NCBI RefSeq assembly: GCF_028583425.1 | Contig: NC_072801.1 | Span: forward strand, 64,991,766 to 65,055,765 | Direction of reading: 5' to 3' | DNA: 64,000 nucleotides | Source of the DNA: Eublepharis macularius | Taxonomy: Eukaryota > Chordata > Lepidosauria > Squamata > Eublepharidae | In this document: positions 25,001 through 33,230 of the stretch, piece by piece | How positions within the stretch are numbered: the first letter of the stretch is position 1 | Layout of the letters: the number at the start of each line of letters is the position of its first letter | Program-made: the position numbers and the translations under genes | Notes under the pieces: generated by a model | Database searches by the model: none | Told to the model about the DNA's origin: nothing | Seen by the model: only the letters and a program-made list of their open reading frames with translations

Positions 25001-28000
25001 TATATCCCACCTTTCCTTGTTTACAGAAACCCCTCCACACACACTCAGTGGAGGGGAAGGGGGTACCCGGCAAGAGCCCAACGCCTGCACTCCCCTCCTG
25101 ACTGCATGTTCTCCCTCCGATAGACTGCTGCTCTGTAAACTTCAATTAAATGGAGAGCCAAGCTCGAAGACCAGGATGCCTACATTTCCCATCAAAACTT
25201 GAGGGAAGCTGACAAGTGTCCAACCTGTGTCAGGCGTCACTTGTAGTTTGGCTCATAGAGTGTAGAACAGTAATCTGGCAGCGAGGCTGCAAAAGCACAG
25301 ATCAGCATGGCCATTTTGGGTGAGTCTGAGAAATGGCTGGCAAAACAGCTGTAGTCTTGGCCACGACATCAACCTGTGTCTCAAAAACACCCCAGAGCTC
25401 TGAACCTGTTCTGCAAATACTAACTCCACTAATAGATCTAGTCTCTCATCAGCTCAGACTCAAGAAGATCAAGCAAGCACTGCCATCTGCTGCATCTGCA
25501 GGTCATTAAAATAGAGATTGGTGTCAGATGGGCAAAGCATCTAAGCATGCCTGGATGATTGCCGAGGGCACCAGAGCAGGTAGGAGAAAAGAGGTGCAAG
25601 GCAGGCCAAGGCCAGATTGGCCATGGCAAATGGCAGCCCCAGGAGGCACAACTAGCATGCAAAGGCAGCCTGTAGCAGATGGGTATGGAGCCCAGACAAG
25701 CAAAACTGGCAAACTCCTGCTTTCCCACTAGACATGGGCACGAACCGGAAAAAAACCAAACCATGCAGTTTGTGATTAATCAAATTTCACGAACCATGAA
25801 CCACGAACTTTCACAGACCTGTCCCTGGTTCACGAACCGGTTCGTTTGGTTCGTGAAAATGTCACATCCAGGTCAGAAAATCATCGTTTCCAGGTCAGCA
25901 GAAGGTCACTTCTGGGCCAGAAGGTCACTTTCGGGTCAGCAGAAGATCTGCAGGAAGTCTATCCCCTGTTGCCTAGGAAACTGATTGATTGGCACCAAGC
26001 TGTCCGCAGTGACGAACCAAAAAACGAACCAAATGAACCAGCCTAAAGTTTGTGGCGGTTCGTCAGAAATGGGATCTGATGAACCACGTTTTGCAAACCA
26101 TGAACCAGCCTGGTTCGTGCTTAATTTTGGTTCGTGCCCATCTCAATTTCCCACCCTCTTTCATCTGGGGGACAGGGGGCAGGGAAAAGGCAGGCCAACT
26201 GAGCAGGCCCTCAATCATGCAGTGGTGCTGCTCTCATGTTGCCAGGAGGAATGGAGGCGATGCAGTGAGGAAAGAGAAAGAGCAGTGATGGCAGATAACA
26301 GTTTGACTCAGCTCTCTCACTTGTCTCTGCTACTGCTAAGGGCAGCAGCATCTGCCTGCCCACCTCACCCAACTGCTGTTAATGACGGTTGTTCTCAAAA
26401 ACCAAAGGGCAAGAAGGCTGAAGGAGGCGGGCGGGTGGGCGTTTGCCAACCCTTCCCTTTACTTCACCCTTCTGCCTCAGCTCATGGGCTCTTGCCTGGC
26501 CACCATGGCTCTGCTCCCCAGACAGAGGGAGGGAGCCCAGGAGCCCAATGGCTGTATACCTACCCAGCTCCGTTTGCAACACCTCTGCATCACTCCACTT
26601 ATGTGAGCGGGGGGTGCTGTTTGCCTATGGTCTTGAAAGCCTTTTGGCAGTCCCTGCAGGTGTGCTGTAACCCAGAATGAGAGATTGAGAAATCTAGATT
26701 CCCTTCACATAGCCCCCCTTCTATCATTATACTAGACTAGACCTCTACATCGTGTCTTCATCTGTGGGAAAGAAGTCCTGGCTTCTGACTCATCCTAAAT
26801 TCACTTTCATAGACACCAGGACAGAGGGAAACTGCTCCACCATCAATTTCCAATAATAAGGTTGTTTTTAAAAAGCAGATGAGAACCTTTCTTTCTTAAC
26901 CACTTGCTCCTAGGGAGAAAAACAGATGAGTCCCAGATGAAAATCGCCCATTTTACTGATGTGGGGATGACCCTGGAGAAACCAGCGCAGGTGACCCAGT
27001 TTCATGCTGTGTTGGAGAATCCCAAATTCTCTCTGCTGGGAGTGTTAATCAAACCGATCTACGATAAGTTCTTCCGTGTGCATGCCGTGGTGCTGCTTTA
27101 TCAGGCCTACAAGAGGATCACGGCGCTTAACCTCTACTTGGTTCCCAATGACTCTTCCTTGATACAGGTGAGAAGTGACAAGAGTGGCTGCAGCCCCCCT
27201 CCTGCAGAGTAATCGTAGGTAGAATGCAGGCTGGAGCAGGTGTTTTATTAGTGGGTGATAAATTCTGAGAATTATCAATAAATTAGAACACTTTCAAGGG
27301 CTACTTGTAAGTAAATCTATTTCTTGACTCTTGAACTAACATGATGGTCTTAAAAGAGGGGCTGCTAAGATGGCTCCTGCATCTCCTTGCCAGACCTTCT
27401 GGGGATCAATTATGAAACGAATCCAGAACCAATGATTAGAACTGGGACTGCAGCACAGATTTTGACCAGGAGTACACCTGGCAAAGAGTGGCAGCCTTCC
27501 TGGTCCTCTGCTGATCAAACATGAATGATAAACATGATTTCAGATACATGTTTTTCTCAAGAATCAAGTCCAGTAGCACCTAAAAGACCAACAAGATTCC
27601 CAGGGTAAAAGCTTTCATGAGTCAAAACTCCTGTAGGCAGATACAAAAAAGTTTTGTATCTGATGAAGCGTGACTCTCAAAAGCTCATACTCTGGAAATC
27701 TTGTTGTTCTTTAACTGGTCTCAAATCTTGCTCTTCTACTGCAGAGCAAGATGGCTACCCATCTGAAACTATGTTTTTCTTATTCACTATTCACATTTTT
27801 AAGGTAAATTATTTACCCTACACTATTTACATTTTTAACATGCAGCCTGCCCACTTAAAAAAGACTAACGTGTTTGCATTCAATCCCTGTTGAATCTCTT
27901 GGTCTGTTTGGATCTGAGCAGAACACAGAAGAGCTGTTGCCATAAATGTCAAATGCTATTAAATTATTTTCTCAACACTCAATTTTTCAGTGAGTTTTGT

Positions 28001-31000
28001 TTGTTCATACTGGGAAAGCAACAGCTTTACCAAGGCAAGGGGATTGCTGAACAGCATGATTTTACTCTGAACTTTCCACCATTTTGTGAAGGGGGGAGCC
28101 AAGCATTTCCCTCGCAGCCTACAGCCCAGTCTCTCTCTATGTAAAACAATCCAGGTTGTCTGATTTCACAATTTGATTAATCAAAAACCACAATAGTATT
28201 GCATTGCACTTTTTCTCCATTTCTGTCTTGGTGAGAAATGCCCATTTCCCTCTAAACAGGCAATCAAAGATGAAGAGGAGAAGTTCCACTCAGTGCTGGT
28301 GCGGAAACCACCTCAAACAAAGGAGCCCCTGCATTATGGCTCTCACTATACAGTATCCAGTTCAGCAGACCTCAAGATAAGCCCACAGGTAGGCGCACCT
28401 CTCAAAAATACTTATGCACCATTGCAGTGAACTAAATTGGTAATCTTCTCTCGATTGTCCTTATGTAGAACTTATGGAGAAGTTGGGGGCTTGGTTGGAG
28501 GGGGCTGAGACTGCCAGTTAATAAGTCTTAATGAGTGACATGAGGAGTCTGGGGTTTATTTGGTGATTGCACTGCATGAGAGAAGGTACATAATCCAGCA
28601 TTCTGAAAATCTCGTCTTAGTTGCTTTTCTTTTTTTAAAGCAAAGGCAGATTTTCAGCCCTCAGAGCTGTGAAGTTAGTCTTGAAAGTTGTAGATGTCGC
28701 TGAAACCAATTTGGGACCATTCTGTACCTTGGAAATCAGGTCTGCTCTTTCTAGGTGTCATTATTAATATGTATCATTAAAATAAACTGTGCATAGTGTT
28801 TTAGAGTATAACAGCAACTGAAATAAAATGTAGTCCCTATTCTGAGAAGTATGATGGGAGAAGCAGGGATAACAAGAGATGGGTGTGAAAAAAATGCAGA
28901 TAGCCACAAAAACTCCCCATATGCTCAGAGTGGCCTCTTGATTAACAGTTGGTCGATTTGTTCTTTTGTGCTCTGAATTCTTCCCTAACTTGATGTTCTC
29001 TAACTCTGTATCAGGAACTAGAATTTACTTACAAGACCCCAGGACAGCTGCAATCCTTTGTGGAAGTCCGTATCATAAAAAGCGAGAGAGTTGATCTCAG
29101 TATGAAAAACAAGGAAGAGCGTTGCTGTGTCTGGGATACTTTGCTCGAACCAGGTATCTCTTGTTTAATGGTGGATTTTTATGGGTAAGGTAAAGCAGCC
29201 TTGCACAAAAGTCCACAATATTATGCATTCACAAGTATAATTGACATGTATATGAGAGTGATTTGTTGAAGTTACTGTCCTGAATAGAAGGGCAAAAATC
29301 CAAACTCTCTTCCCGTTCAGAAAATGTTCCTGCTTGTCACCTTTACTCACCATAGGTAACCAAGAGAGTGGAGTCCATGGTCAGATCCATATATTTGCTA
29401 TATGAAAAATATTTGCAGGACAACACCTTTCATTAGAAAGATCATTTGCAGATATTCTCCAAGTATGGAATGAAGGGGTCTTCATGTAGGGGCACATTAG
29501 AGTTCAACACAGATGGTAGGAAAGATTCAAAGTGAGATTCAAATACATGTTCTTGGATCTACTCAAGGTTAACTTAGAAAAAGCAGTGAGTATTAAGAGC
29601 ACTTGCTCTGATTGCATCTCATAATCATAAAGCACAGGAAGGTAGTAAGAAGAGGCTGCTCTTCTTTAAAATGCCCCTTGGCCTTTATGGGTTGGAGGCA
29701 TATGTATATTGTGTTCTGGTAACAGGTGTGTGCAGTTACACTCCCCTGAAGGGGAGAAGCCTCAGGGTAAAGAAAAATGTCTTGGAAGAAATGGCTCTGA
29801 TCCTTTTTCTTGTATTTTTTTCCTAGAGGACTTGTTGGTTCCCACAGCCCCCACTGAATTAAAGCATAGTGAAGCAGCAATTCAGGTGGAACAGCGCTTT
29901 TCTCGCCTGGAAATTAGAGAAGGTATTGACAATAACCTGGTAGTGGGGGATTGTGAGGGCTCTATGTACTCAGGAAATTCCCTACATATGCTGGAAAATG
30001 TTACAAATTATCCAAAATAATATGGATAACCTTCAAAAGTGGCCTGATGAGGGTGGAATGTCAAGCACCCGTTAAAAGGGAAAATGGAGGAGATGGGAAA
30101 TCAGATTGTCCAAGGCCCTGAACATTGAATAAATCGTAGGCAGCGGAAAACTTGAGGGGAAGGCATGGGAATTCCAAATTGTGTGTCCTTCTCCTGTGGT
30201 TCTTCATAGGCCTCCATTTGATGTAAATTCCATTCAAAAAGTGTTGATATGTTACTGTTTTTTTCAAATCCCAACAACCTAGTGACTTAGGACTCTTTTT
30301 GATTAGGAAAATACTGGAAGTGTAACTAAGTAATAGTGATTTGATCAAGGTCACCTAAGTGTTTGGAGCAAAGCTGTGATTTGAGCCAGATTATCCCATG
30401 ACCTAGACTGAGGGCTGGATCCAAGATCCCCGCCCCCGCACACTGCATGATGATGTCACAAAGTGATGTTATCACACAGGGTCCGGGGGCGTGCTGCCCA
30501 CACAGCAAGCTGACCGCCTCGCACACTGTGCACTGCAGAGCTGGCGGCAGCAGCGTGGGCAGCTGAGGGGAGGGCTGGGAGGCTGTCCGCGCTGTTCGCC
30601 TGCCTCGCTGACAGGGCGGCCGGCTTGCCATGTGCTTTGTGTCCTGTGCAAGGCAAATGGCGTGGGCGGGCTCCCAGCCCTCCACTCAGCTGCCTGCGCT
30701 GCTGCCACTGCCAGCTCCAGCATGCTCCCAGCAGCTGGCAGCCGAGCCTGGTGCCCCCTCTTTGGTGGTGCCAGGGGCAGGCTACCCCCCCCCTGGTTGA
30801 TTTATCCCTGTGTAGGCCAGGTCCCTTTTCACACAGCCCTAGTTATCTGTTTTGGTTGCTAGTTGCTAACGGATTTTTTTTTTGCCATTTTACACAGACC
30901 TGGTTTGGCTGCCAAATGAAAACAGATTTTTAAAACCTTTTCAGACAAAGCTGCTTGTGAAATTAGCTGTTTTGTTGAAAACTGCTTTCTTCCATTCTCA

Positions 31001-32881
31001 GGTTTTCAATGCGCTTCCCATTCACGGTGCAGTACTGTATGAAATGTCTTGCTCTGCTGCCAGGGTGGCCTTTTTATTTAACCACCCAATATCAGCATAT
31101 TTTTTGAACATACGTAGCTTAGTGCTATAGTGTTGTAACAATAGGTATAGCAGGTTCTCTGAATTTCCTGCTTTCATTTTTTTAAAAAAAGTTAAGTCTG
31201 TAGCCTCTTCGTTTGTGAAGATACAAGGGAAAATGCGTATCTCTGCAATGGAAGGGGCTAAAGACTTCTTTTAAAAAATTAAAGCTGGGAATTCAGAGAA
31301 CCTGCTATGGCTATCATCACAGTGCTATAGTGATATTTTTAAAGAAATGTAAAAGCCCTGATCACCCTGGAAGGGGGCCTAGGCCTTCCCACACCAGAGG
31401 AAAAAGTGGCACTTTTTGAAATGGCCATTCATATACAGATGTAAATGCTGTTTGAAATGGCCATCCCCATATCGCTTTACATGAAGTCAGGGCAGTAATT
31501 GTTAACAACTGGATTAAAATGGAAATGTGAAAGGGCCCCGAGACTCCACTGGACTGGTGTCCCTTCTGTCCTGGAACAATCTGACTGTTCTTCGTGGTTG
31601 CCAAGAGTCCCAGAATGATGCAAGTGAAGGGTACAGACAGATTCTCACAGAACAACTGGGTTCCATATTTCTTTTCCCCCATTTGTTTAAATACTTATAT
31701 CCCATCTTTTCTCCCAGGATCAAAAAGAGTCCAGTAGCACCTTTAAATTAACCAATTTTATTGTAGCATAAGCTTTCGAGAATCAAGTTCTCTTCGTCAG
31801 ATGCATGGTACAGAAACTGGTCAAATATAGAAGAGGAGGGGGGAGGAGGGGAGGAGAGAGAAGATGCAATTACGGGGGGAGAGGGAGGATGCAACCAAAA
31901 CATTCCTTTGCTAGTAAATGTAAACATCTCCTTTTGGTGTGGGGTCAGTTGTGAGGCTTCAAAGGAGTTTGCCGTGTTAGTTTGCAGCAGTAAAACAGCT
32001 AGACCATCCAATTCCTACAGGGCCGGATCTAGAGGGGGGGCGGGGGGGTAGTCTGCCCCCGGCGCCGTTAGGGGGCATCAAAATGACGTCATCACGCTGC
32101 GTCGGAAGCGTGCCCCGGGCGCCGGGAGCGCTAGATCCGGCCCTGAATTCCTTTGTAGTATAAGCCTTCAATAACCACAGCTCTCCCCGTCAGATGCATC
32201 TGACAAAGAGAACTGTGGTCCCCGAAAGCCCACGCCAGGCACCACTGGACTCCCCCAGACCCTGCCACTGTAAAGGAAATCTGTTACCTGTGATAATGTG
32301 ATAACCATTCATAGTCCCTATTCAGTCCCAGCTTGACAGAGTCAAATTTGCATATGAATTCCAATTCAGCAGCCTCCCGTTGGATTTTGTTTTTGAAAGG
32401 TTTCTGTTGAACCACAGCGACCTTTAAGTCTTTGATGGAATGTCCTGGTAGATTGAAGTGTTCTCCCACTGGTTTCTGGACGTTTCCATTTCTAATGTCA
32501 GATTTGTGTCCATTTATTCTTTTGCGTAGAGGTTGGCTGGTTTGTCCAATGTACAGAGTCTCCCAGGAGTCTCTCCACTTCTCTTGCCTCCTTGTCTGCT
32601 TTTCTCATTTCCTGACAGAAAGGACGCATTTTATCGAACTTCACCGGGAGCAACTGATCCAGCGGACTTGCAACGTGGAGGGGGTCCTGGATATACTCTT
32701 TGGATCAGAAATCCTGGATGAAGAACAGTATCAAAGAGTACTGTTAAAAGGAACCAACCAGGAAAAAATGCGAGAACTCTACCAGCTGGTGCCGAGCTGG
32801 AACCGGGCTTGCAAGGACAAGCTGTACAGTGCACTGAAGATGAAGAACAAGTTCCTCGTCCAAGAACTTGAAGGGAGCTGA
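854..32881 (+). CDS. NLRP1-like: NLRP1/CARD8-type FIIND-CARD gene with three upstream CARD exons (3' part)
   Basis: Eleven exons are supported by splice sites, phase and homology: 854-1093, 4481-4708, 6537-6779, 7299-7372, 22289-22350, 24476-24699, 26914-27167, 28260-28388, 29015-29153, 29827-29922 and 32619-32881. Joined phases are consistent throughout and give about 650 codons to the TGA at 32879-32881. Domain order is CARD-CARD-CARD-linker-FIIND(ZU5, UPA)-CARD. FIIND-CARD ends are known in NLRP1 and CARD8. These proteins cleave themselves inside FIIND and, after degradation of the N-terminal part, release UPA-CARD to assemble an inflammasome in the cytosol. The FIIND here reads most like NLRP1. 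No start codon exon, NACHT or LRR is visible, so the 5' end is probably upstream of the window. Whether the three upstream CARDs are spliced together, used alternatively, or partly belong to another transcript cannot be told from DNA alone. Confidence 0.85.
2577..3580. repeat. Two tandem copies of a ~500-bp dispersed repeat
   Basis: Copies at about 2577-3065 and 3079-3580 share a start (a 'gtgg...cctgcaaggact..cagggggtatttca' type segment), a pyrimidine-rich block, a segment around 'gggcccat..aggccaaattgg', the 'gatgacatcacttc..gaagtgatgtcat' palindrome and an end with 'ggacct.gcaa.cctag'. They have diverged clearly, so the duplication or double insertion is old. The same palindrome motif occurs near 30440-30480. 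The family was not identified. Confidence 0.65.
3660..3870 (-). repeat. tRNA-derived squamate SINE (minus strand)
   Basis: On the minus strand the order is a tRNA-like head with box B near 3810 (reverse complement of gattcaaacctgggtgtccc), a body with 'ccttgatccagtcacat' and a tail ending in the 'cagtatataaat' motif. This matches the layout of the clearer copies at 33825 and 60952. Confidence 0.7.
4481..4708 (+). CDS. NLRP1-like: CARD exon 2 of the FIIND gene
   Basis: A 228-bp exon lies between an acceptor (ttcttggcag, ending 4480) and a gtaaaa donor at 4709, phase 1-1. It encodes a full-length death-fold CARD of about 76 residues that starts [17 protein letters not shown] and contains [17 protein letters not shown] and a LIAELEG end. 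The helix 4-5 motif LVPxWNR is intact and close to the ASC and NLRP1 terminal CARDs. It joins in frame with exons 1 and 3, where the shared codon gives Glu. Helix 2-3 ([19 protein letters not shown]) is diverged from the terminal CARD. It probably acts as an adaptor-binding or self-associating module; there is no direct evidence of which. Confidence 0.88.
4709..6536 (+). other. Intron between CARD exons 2 and 3
   Basis: I see no exon, RNA gene or clear transposon ends in this 1.8-kb interval. It is mostly unassigned sequence, with purine-rich stretches near 5700-5790. Confidence 0.5.
6537..6779 (+). CDS. NLRP1-like: CARD exon 3 of the FIIND gene
   Basis: A 243-bp exon follows tttctcttttttcag (ending 6536) and stops at a gtgagg donor (6780), phase 1-1. 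The translation starts [16 protein letters not shown] and ends [17 protein letters not shown] with LIKELES. Helices 1, 4, 5 and 6 are conserved, while the helix 2-3 part ([14 protein letters not shown]) is strongly changed. Spliced to the next exon, the shared codon is AGT (Ser). Read-through into the intron would add only a few residues before a TGA at 6803, so a truncated CARD isoform is possible but not demonstrated. Confidence 0.85.
7095..7275. mobile_element. Palindromic MITE
   Basis: Long imperfect inverted repeats face each other: the left end is ctgagggccaagctagaagt and the right end is its near reverse complement (cttatagcttagccctgag). The central part is also palindromic (aagtgaacagactcacctgt with its mirror). 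The outer end resembles the 'gagccaagctacaagtgacg' MITE at 36180, so both may belong to one group. There is no coding capacity. Confidence 0.8.
7299..7372 (+). CDS. NLRP1-like: Cys-containing linker exon between CARDs and FIIND
   Basis: This 74-bp exon lies between an acceptor (cttgaacag, ending 7298) and a consensus gtaagc donor (7373). It enters in phase 1 and leaves in phase 0, exactly what the next exon at 22289 needs. It encodes about 24 residues, basic at the start (RKSRKDG) and with a [13 protein letters not shown] tail holding four cysteines. The CxxxxCCxC spacing could bind metal, but the exon is too short to call a zinc finger. It is inferred from phase and position; there is no family match. 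Confidence 0.6.
7434..7840 (+). repeat. 5' LTR of element A
   Basis: It begins TGTCAGG and ends CTGACA, and is paired with the 3' LTR at 21233-21640. It contains the 11-base segment ATTCGCAACAA (7685-7695), complementary to the bases directly after the LTR (7843-7853). Confidence 0.93.
13405..13821 (-). repeat. 3' LTR of element B
   Basis: This 417-bp LTR has TGTCAG/CTGACA ends and reads identical to 20126-20542. It lies next to the pol/chromodomain end of the element. Confidence 0.93.
15683..15940 (-). repeat. tRNA-derived SINE inserted in element B
   Basis: On the minus strand it begins with a tRNA-like head (box A region tggtgtagtggttaagagca, box B region gggtttgattccccactcct). It continues through 'ccaaggtcacccagctgg' (its complement) and 'aaccgctctgagtgggcatt', and ends in 'gggcggtatataaat' and an ATT microsatellite tail. 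It is the same family as the copy at 60952-61176. Because its host element has identical LTRs, the SINE itself must be very young. Confidence 0.92.
20126..20542 (-). repeat. 5' LTR of element B
   Basis: This 417-bp LTR adjoins the gag start (Met-Ser-Lys-Ser-Gly-Pro at about 20112 downwards on the minus strand). The 11-base segment TTGTTACCAAT (plus strand 20275-20285) is complementary to the bases just inside the LTR (20113-20123). Confidence 0.93.
20543..20787 (-). repeat. Extra partial end copy attached to element B
   Basis: Positions 20543-20735 repeat the pol 3' end found at 13822-14014, and about 20738-20787 repeat the outer end of the B LTR. The AGTGT target duplication lies outside this piece. 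The inserted block is therefore a tandem arrangement, with one extra and largely missing unit sharing the middle LTR. Confidence 0.85.
21233..21640 (+). repeat. 3' LTR of element A
   Basis: This 408-bp LTR ends CTGACA and is followed by the target duplication GCAGT (21641-21645). It is about 98.5% identical to the 5' LTR. Confidence 0.93.
21838..22210. repeat. ~70-bp direct repeat pair in intron
   Basis: Similar segments at 21838-21912 and 22150-22213 share 'ggtctcac.gactccagtgg' and 'tatggaagct', separated by about 240 bp. I do not recognise the family; they may be two ends of a small element or a dispersed tandem repeat. Confidence 0.45.
22289..22350 (+). CDS. NLRP1-like: FIIND exon a (start of ZU5 part)
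   Basis: This 62-bp exon follows tcctgttcctcag (ending 22288) and is followed by a gtgagg donor. It encodes [20 protein letters not shown] and ends in phase 2, with the final AG completing an Arg codon in the next exon. The acidic N-terminal strand leading into a Tyr-Arg step matches the entry into the ZU5-like half of the NLRP1 FIIND. Confidence 0.85.
22351..24475 (+). other. Intron with 5S-derived SINE and MITE remnant
   Basis: I see no exon. A MITE of the 'ggttgccaactc...ctggag' type lies in degraded form at about 23248-23515. A SINE with a 5S rRNA-like part lies at about 23560-23775. The remainder is unassigned. Confidence 0.55.
23560..23775 (-). repeat. SINE with 5S rRNA-like head (minus strand)
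   Basis: The segment 23672-23747 reads as the reverse complement of the second half of vertebrate 5S rRNA ('ggtctcccatcc.a.tactaac.a.ggcc.accctgcttag', then 'gagatcaga.gagat'). It is preceded by a body ('gctgtcaagtcacagctgac', 'gtggtttgccatta'). The layout fits a 5S-promoter SINE on the minus strand. It is diverged enough not to be a functional 5S gene. Confidence 0.75.
24476..24699 (+). CDS. NLRP1-like: FIIND exon b (ZU5 core, catalytic His)
   Basis: This 224-bp exon runs from the acceptor ...ggcatgcag to a gtaggg donor. The translation [20 protein letters not shown]...[23 protein letters not shown]...[12 protein letters not shown] follows the ZU5 half of human NLRP1 closely. In particular it shares the [10 protein letters not shown] motif and the LPHF motif, whose His (24681-24683) corresponds to the His required for NLRP1 autoproteolysis. 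It joins exon a in phase 2 and exon c in phase 1. Confidence 0.95.
25151..25250. mobile_element. Partial 'gagccaagct' MITE
   Basis: It holds the same sequence as the right half of the MITE at 36180/39987 ('accaggatgcctacatttcc', 'gagggaagctgacaagtgtc', 'aggcgtcacttgtag.ttgg'). It shows what the target of the 3.6-kb palindromic element looked like before insertion. Confidence 0.8.
25729..26146. mobile_element. hAT-like palindromic MITE, 418 bp
   Basis: The terminal inverted repeats are of the type atgggcacgaacc/ggttcgtgcccat, and there is an 8-bp target duplication TTTCCCAC (25721-25728 and 26147-26154). Inside are repeated 'cgaacca' and 'ggttcgt' motifs. It has no coding capacity. The 8-bp duplication points to the hAT superfamily. 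Confidence 0.88.
26914..27167 (+). CDS. NLRP1-like: FIIND exon c (autoproteolysis site, start of UPA)
   Basis: This 254-bp exon has an acceptor ctcctag and donor gtgaga. The translation contains [18 protein letters not shown], then [14 protein letters not shown] and a hydrophobic VHAVVLLYQ...[12 protein letters not shown] stretch. The Phe-Ser pair (27027-27032) aligns with the Phe1212-Ser1213 cleavage pair of human NLRP1, with the preceding ENP and following LxGVL context kept. The protein should therefore self-cleave here and hold the UPA-CARD part non-covalently. Enters in phase 1, leaves in phase 0. Confidence 0.95.
27168..28259 (+). other. Intron; Penelope-type 3' tail
   Basis: A segment at about 27560-27740 has the 'agtccagtagcaccta..agaccaac' and 'gactctcaaaagctcatac' motifs of Penelope-like 3' tails. 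I see nothing else. Confidence 0.5.
28260..28388 (+). CDS. NLRP1-like: FIIND exon d (UPA)
   Basis: This 129-bp exon is phase 0-0 and encodes [18 protein letters not shown]...[17 protein letters not shown]. It matches the UPA part of NLRP1, where the human protein has a similar AIDDEEKKFQ start, a KPPP turn and a YTVSG strand. UPA drives oligomerisation of the freed C-terminal fragment. Splice sites: tctaaacag acceptor and gtaggc donor. Confidence 0.93.
28389..29014 (+). other. Intron, nothing recognised
   Basis: This 626-bp intron has no repeat, exon or RNA feature that I can support. Confidence 0.5.
29015..29153 (+). CDS. NLRP1-like: FIIND exon e (UPA, end)
   Basis: This 139-bp exon starts in phase 0 and ends in phase 1. 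It encodes [20 protein letters not shown]...[12 protein letters not shown]. It corresponds to the ELELCYRSPGE...LVWEALVKPG portion of human NLRP1, the last strands of UPA. The exon is bounded by gtatcag and gtatct. Confidence 0.93.
29154..29826 (+). other. Intron, nothing recognised
   Basis: This 673-bp intron shows no repeat or exon signal that I can support. Confidence 0.5.
29827..29922 (+). CDS. NLRP1-like: Linker exon between UPA and terminal CARD
   Basis: This 96-bp exon is phase 1-1 between ttttttcctag and gtattg. It encodes [20 protein letters not shown] followed by [13 protein letters not shown]. Human NLRP1 has a Pro/Ala-rich linker at the same place. It has no fold of its own and is hydrophilic. 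Because it is phase 1-1, skipping it would keep the frame into the CARD. Confidence 0.85.
31131..31320. mobile_element. MITE flanked by 10-bp direct repeat
   Basis: The inverted ends share tagcaggttctctgaatt near 31150 and its reverse complement near 31290-31310. The flanks are identical: AGTGCTATAG at 31121-31130 and 31321-31330. The long duplication leaves the superfamily open. Confidence 0.7.
31727..32560 (-). mobile_element. Penelope-like element, 3' region (second family)
   Basis: On the minus strand it encodes [20 protein letters not shown] near 32510-32560, the start of a GIY-YIG endonuclease. It continues with [17 protein letters not shown] and a [15 protein letters not shown] segment, then a 3' tail with 'gcataagctttcgagaatc' and 'agtccagtagcacc'. 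It is distinct from the family at 48448. The same 3' tail is found scattered as short fragments, which explains several repeats in the window. Its 5' edge lies about 60 bp before the terminal CARD exon. Confidence 0.88.
32018..32145. mobile_element. Small hAT-like MITE, 128 bp
   Basis: Terminal inverted repeats are CAGGGCCGGATCTAG and its mirror. The flanks AATTCCTA (32010-32017) and AATTCCTT (32146-32153) form an 8-bp duplication with one mismatch. It is nested in the Penelope-like tail. Confidence 0.82.
32619..32881 (+). CDS. NLRP1-like: Terminal CARD exon and stop of the FIIND gene
   Basis: This 263-bp coding part follows the acceptor tttcctgacag and ends with TGA at 32879-32881. It encodes a complete CARD ([20 protein letters not shown] ... 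[20 protein letters not shown] ... FLVQELEGS) right at the C terminus, as in NLRP1 and CARD8. By hand alignment about 58 of 84 positions are identical to the CARD of PYCARD at 44898-45166, much closer than NLRP1 and ASC CARDs usually are to each other. It probably nucleates CARD filaments after FIIND cleavage. The extended upstream frame to 32432 is intronic Penelope-like sequence. Confidence 0.95.
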
Positions 32882-33052
32882 GGCAGCAAAGACGGCAGAA
32901 TAATACCTTTGCAGGCACAGGAAATCCACCTCCACTCTCTCTCCTATTTTCTCTTTGCTATGCTGCACTTCACCTGCTGGTTTGAACACAGAGGTTGTTT
33001 TGTCCCAGTTGGTTGTTCCACCCTCCTCCTCTTTATCCAGTTCCCTGATAAG

Positions 33053-33230
33053 AGCTCCTGTAGCATAGCGGTTAAGTGGTTGGATTGCAAGTCAGCACTC
33101 TGCAGGTTTGACTTCCACTACTGCCATGAGCTCTGCAGGTGGCCTTGGGTAAGCCACTCCTCTCAGCCCCAGCAGTATTGTGGGGGTAATAACATGGACT
33201 TTGTTCACTGCTCTGAGCGGGACTCTATGT
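33053..33230 (+). repeat. tRNA-derived SINE
   Basis: The tRNA-like head 'ctgtagcatagcggttaagt' and box B 'gcaggtttgacttccactac' are followed by the 'ccttgggtaagccactcctctcagccccag' type body. It ends near 'cactgctctgagcgggactc'. The same layout is seen at 62320. Confidence 0.8.

Larger units (their letters stand above)
24700..26913 (+). other. Intron with two MITEs
   Basis: I see no exon. It contains part of a 'gagccaagct...' MITE at 25151-25250 and a complete hAT-like MITE at 25729-26146. The open frame through 25985-26680 overlaps the MITE and has no family features, so it is not annotated as a gene. Confidence 0.6.
29923..32618 (+). other. Intron with GC-rich repeat, MITEs and Penelope-like remnant
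   Basis: It holds a GC-rich repeat at about 30410-30790 with the 'gatgatgtcac...gtgatgttatcac' palindrome, a MITE (31131-31320), a Penelope-like 3' region on the minus strand (31727-32560) and, within that, a small hAT-like MITE (32018-32145). Confidence 0.65.

Noticed and set aside
25985-26680. 231-codon open frame
   Set aside because: It overlaps a hAT-like MITE and low-complexity sequence, with no splice context and no family resemblance.
30410-30790. GC-rich stretch as a CpG-island promoter
   Set aside because: It begins with the same 'gatgatgtcac' palindrome as the repeat at 3430 and lies inside a FIIND-gene intron, so a repeat is more likely.
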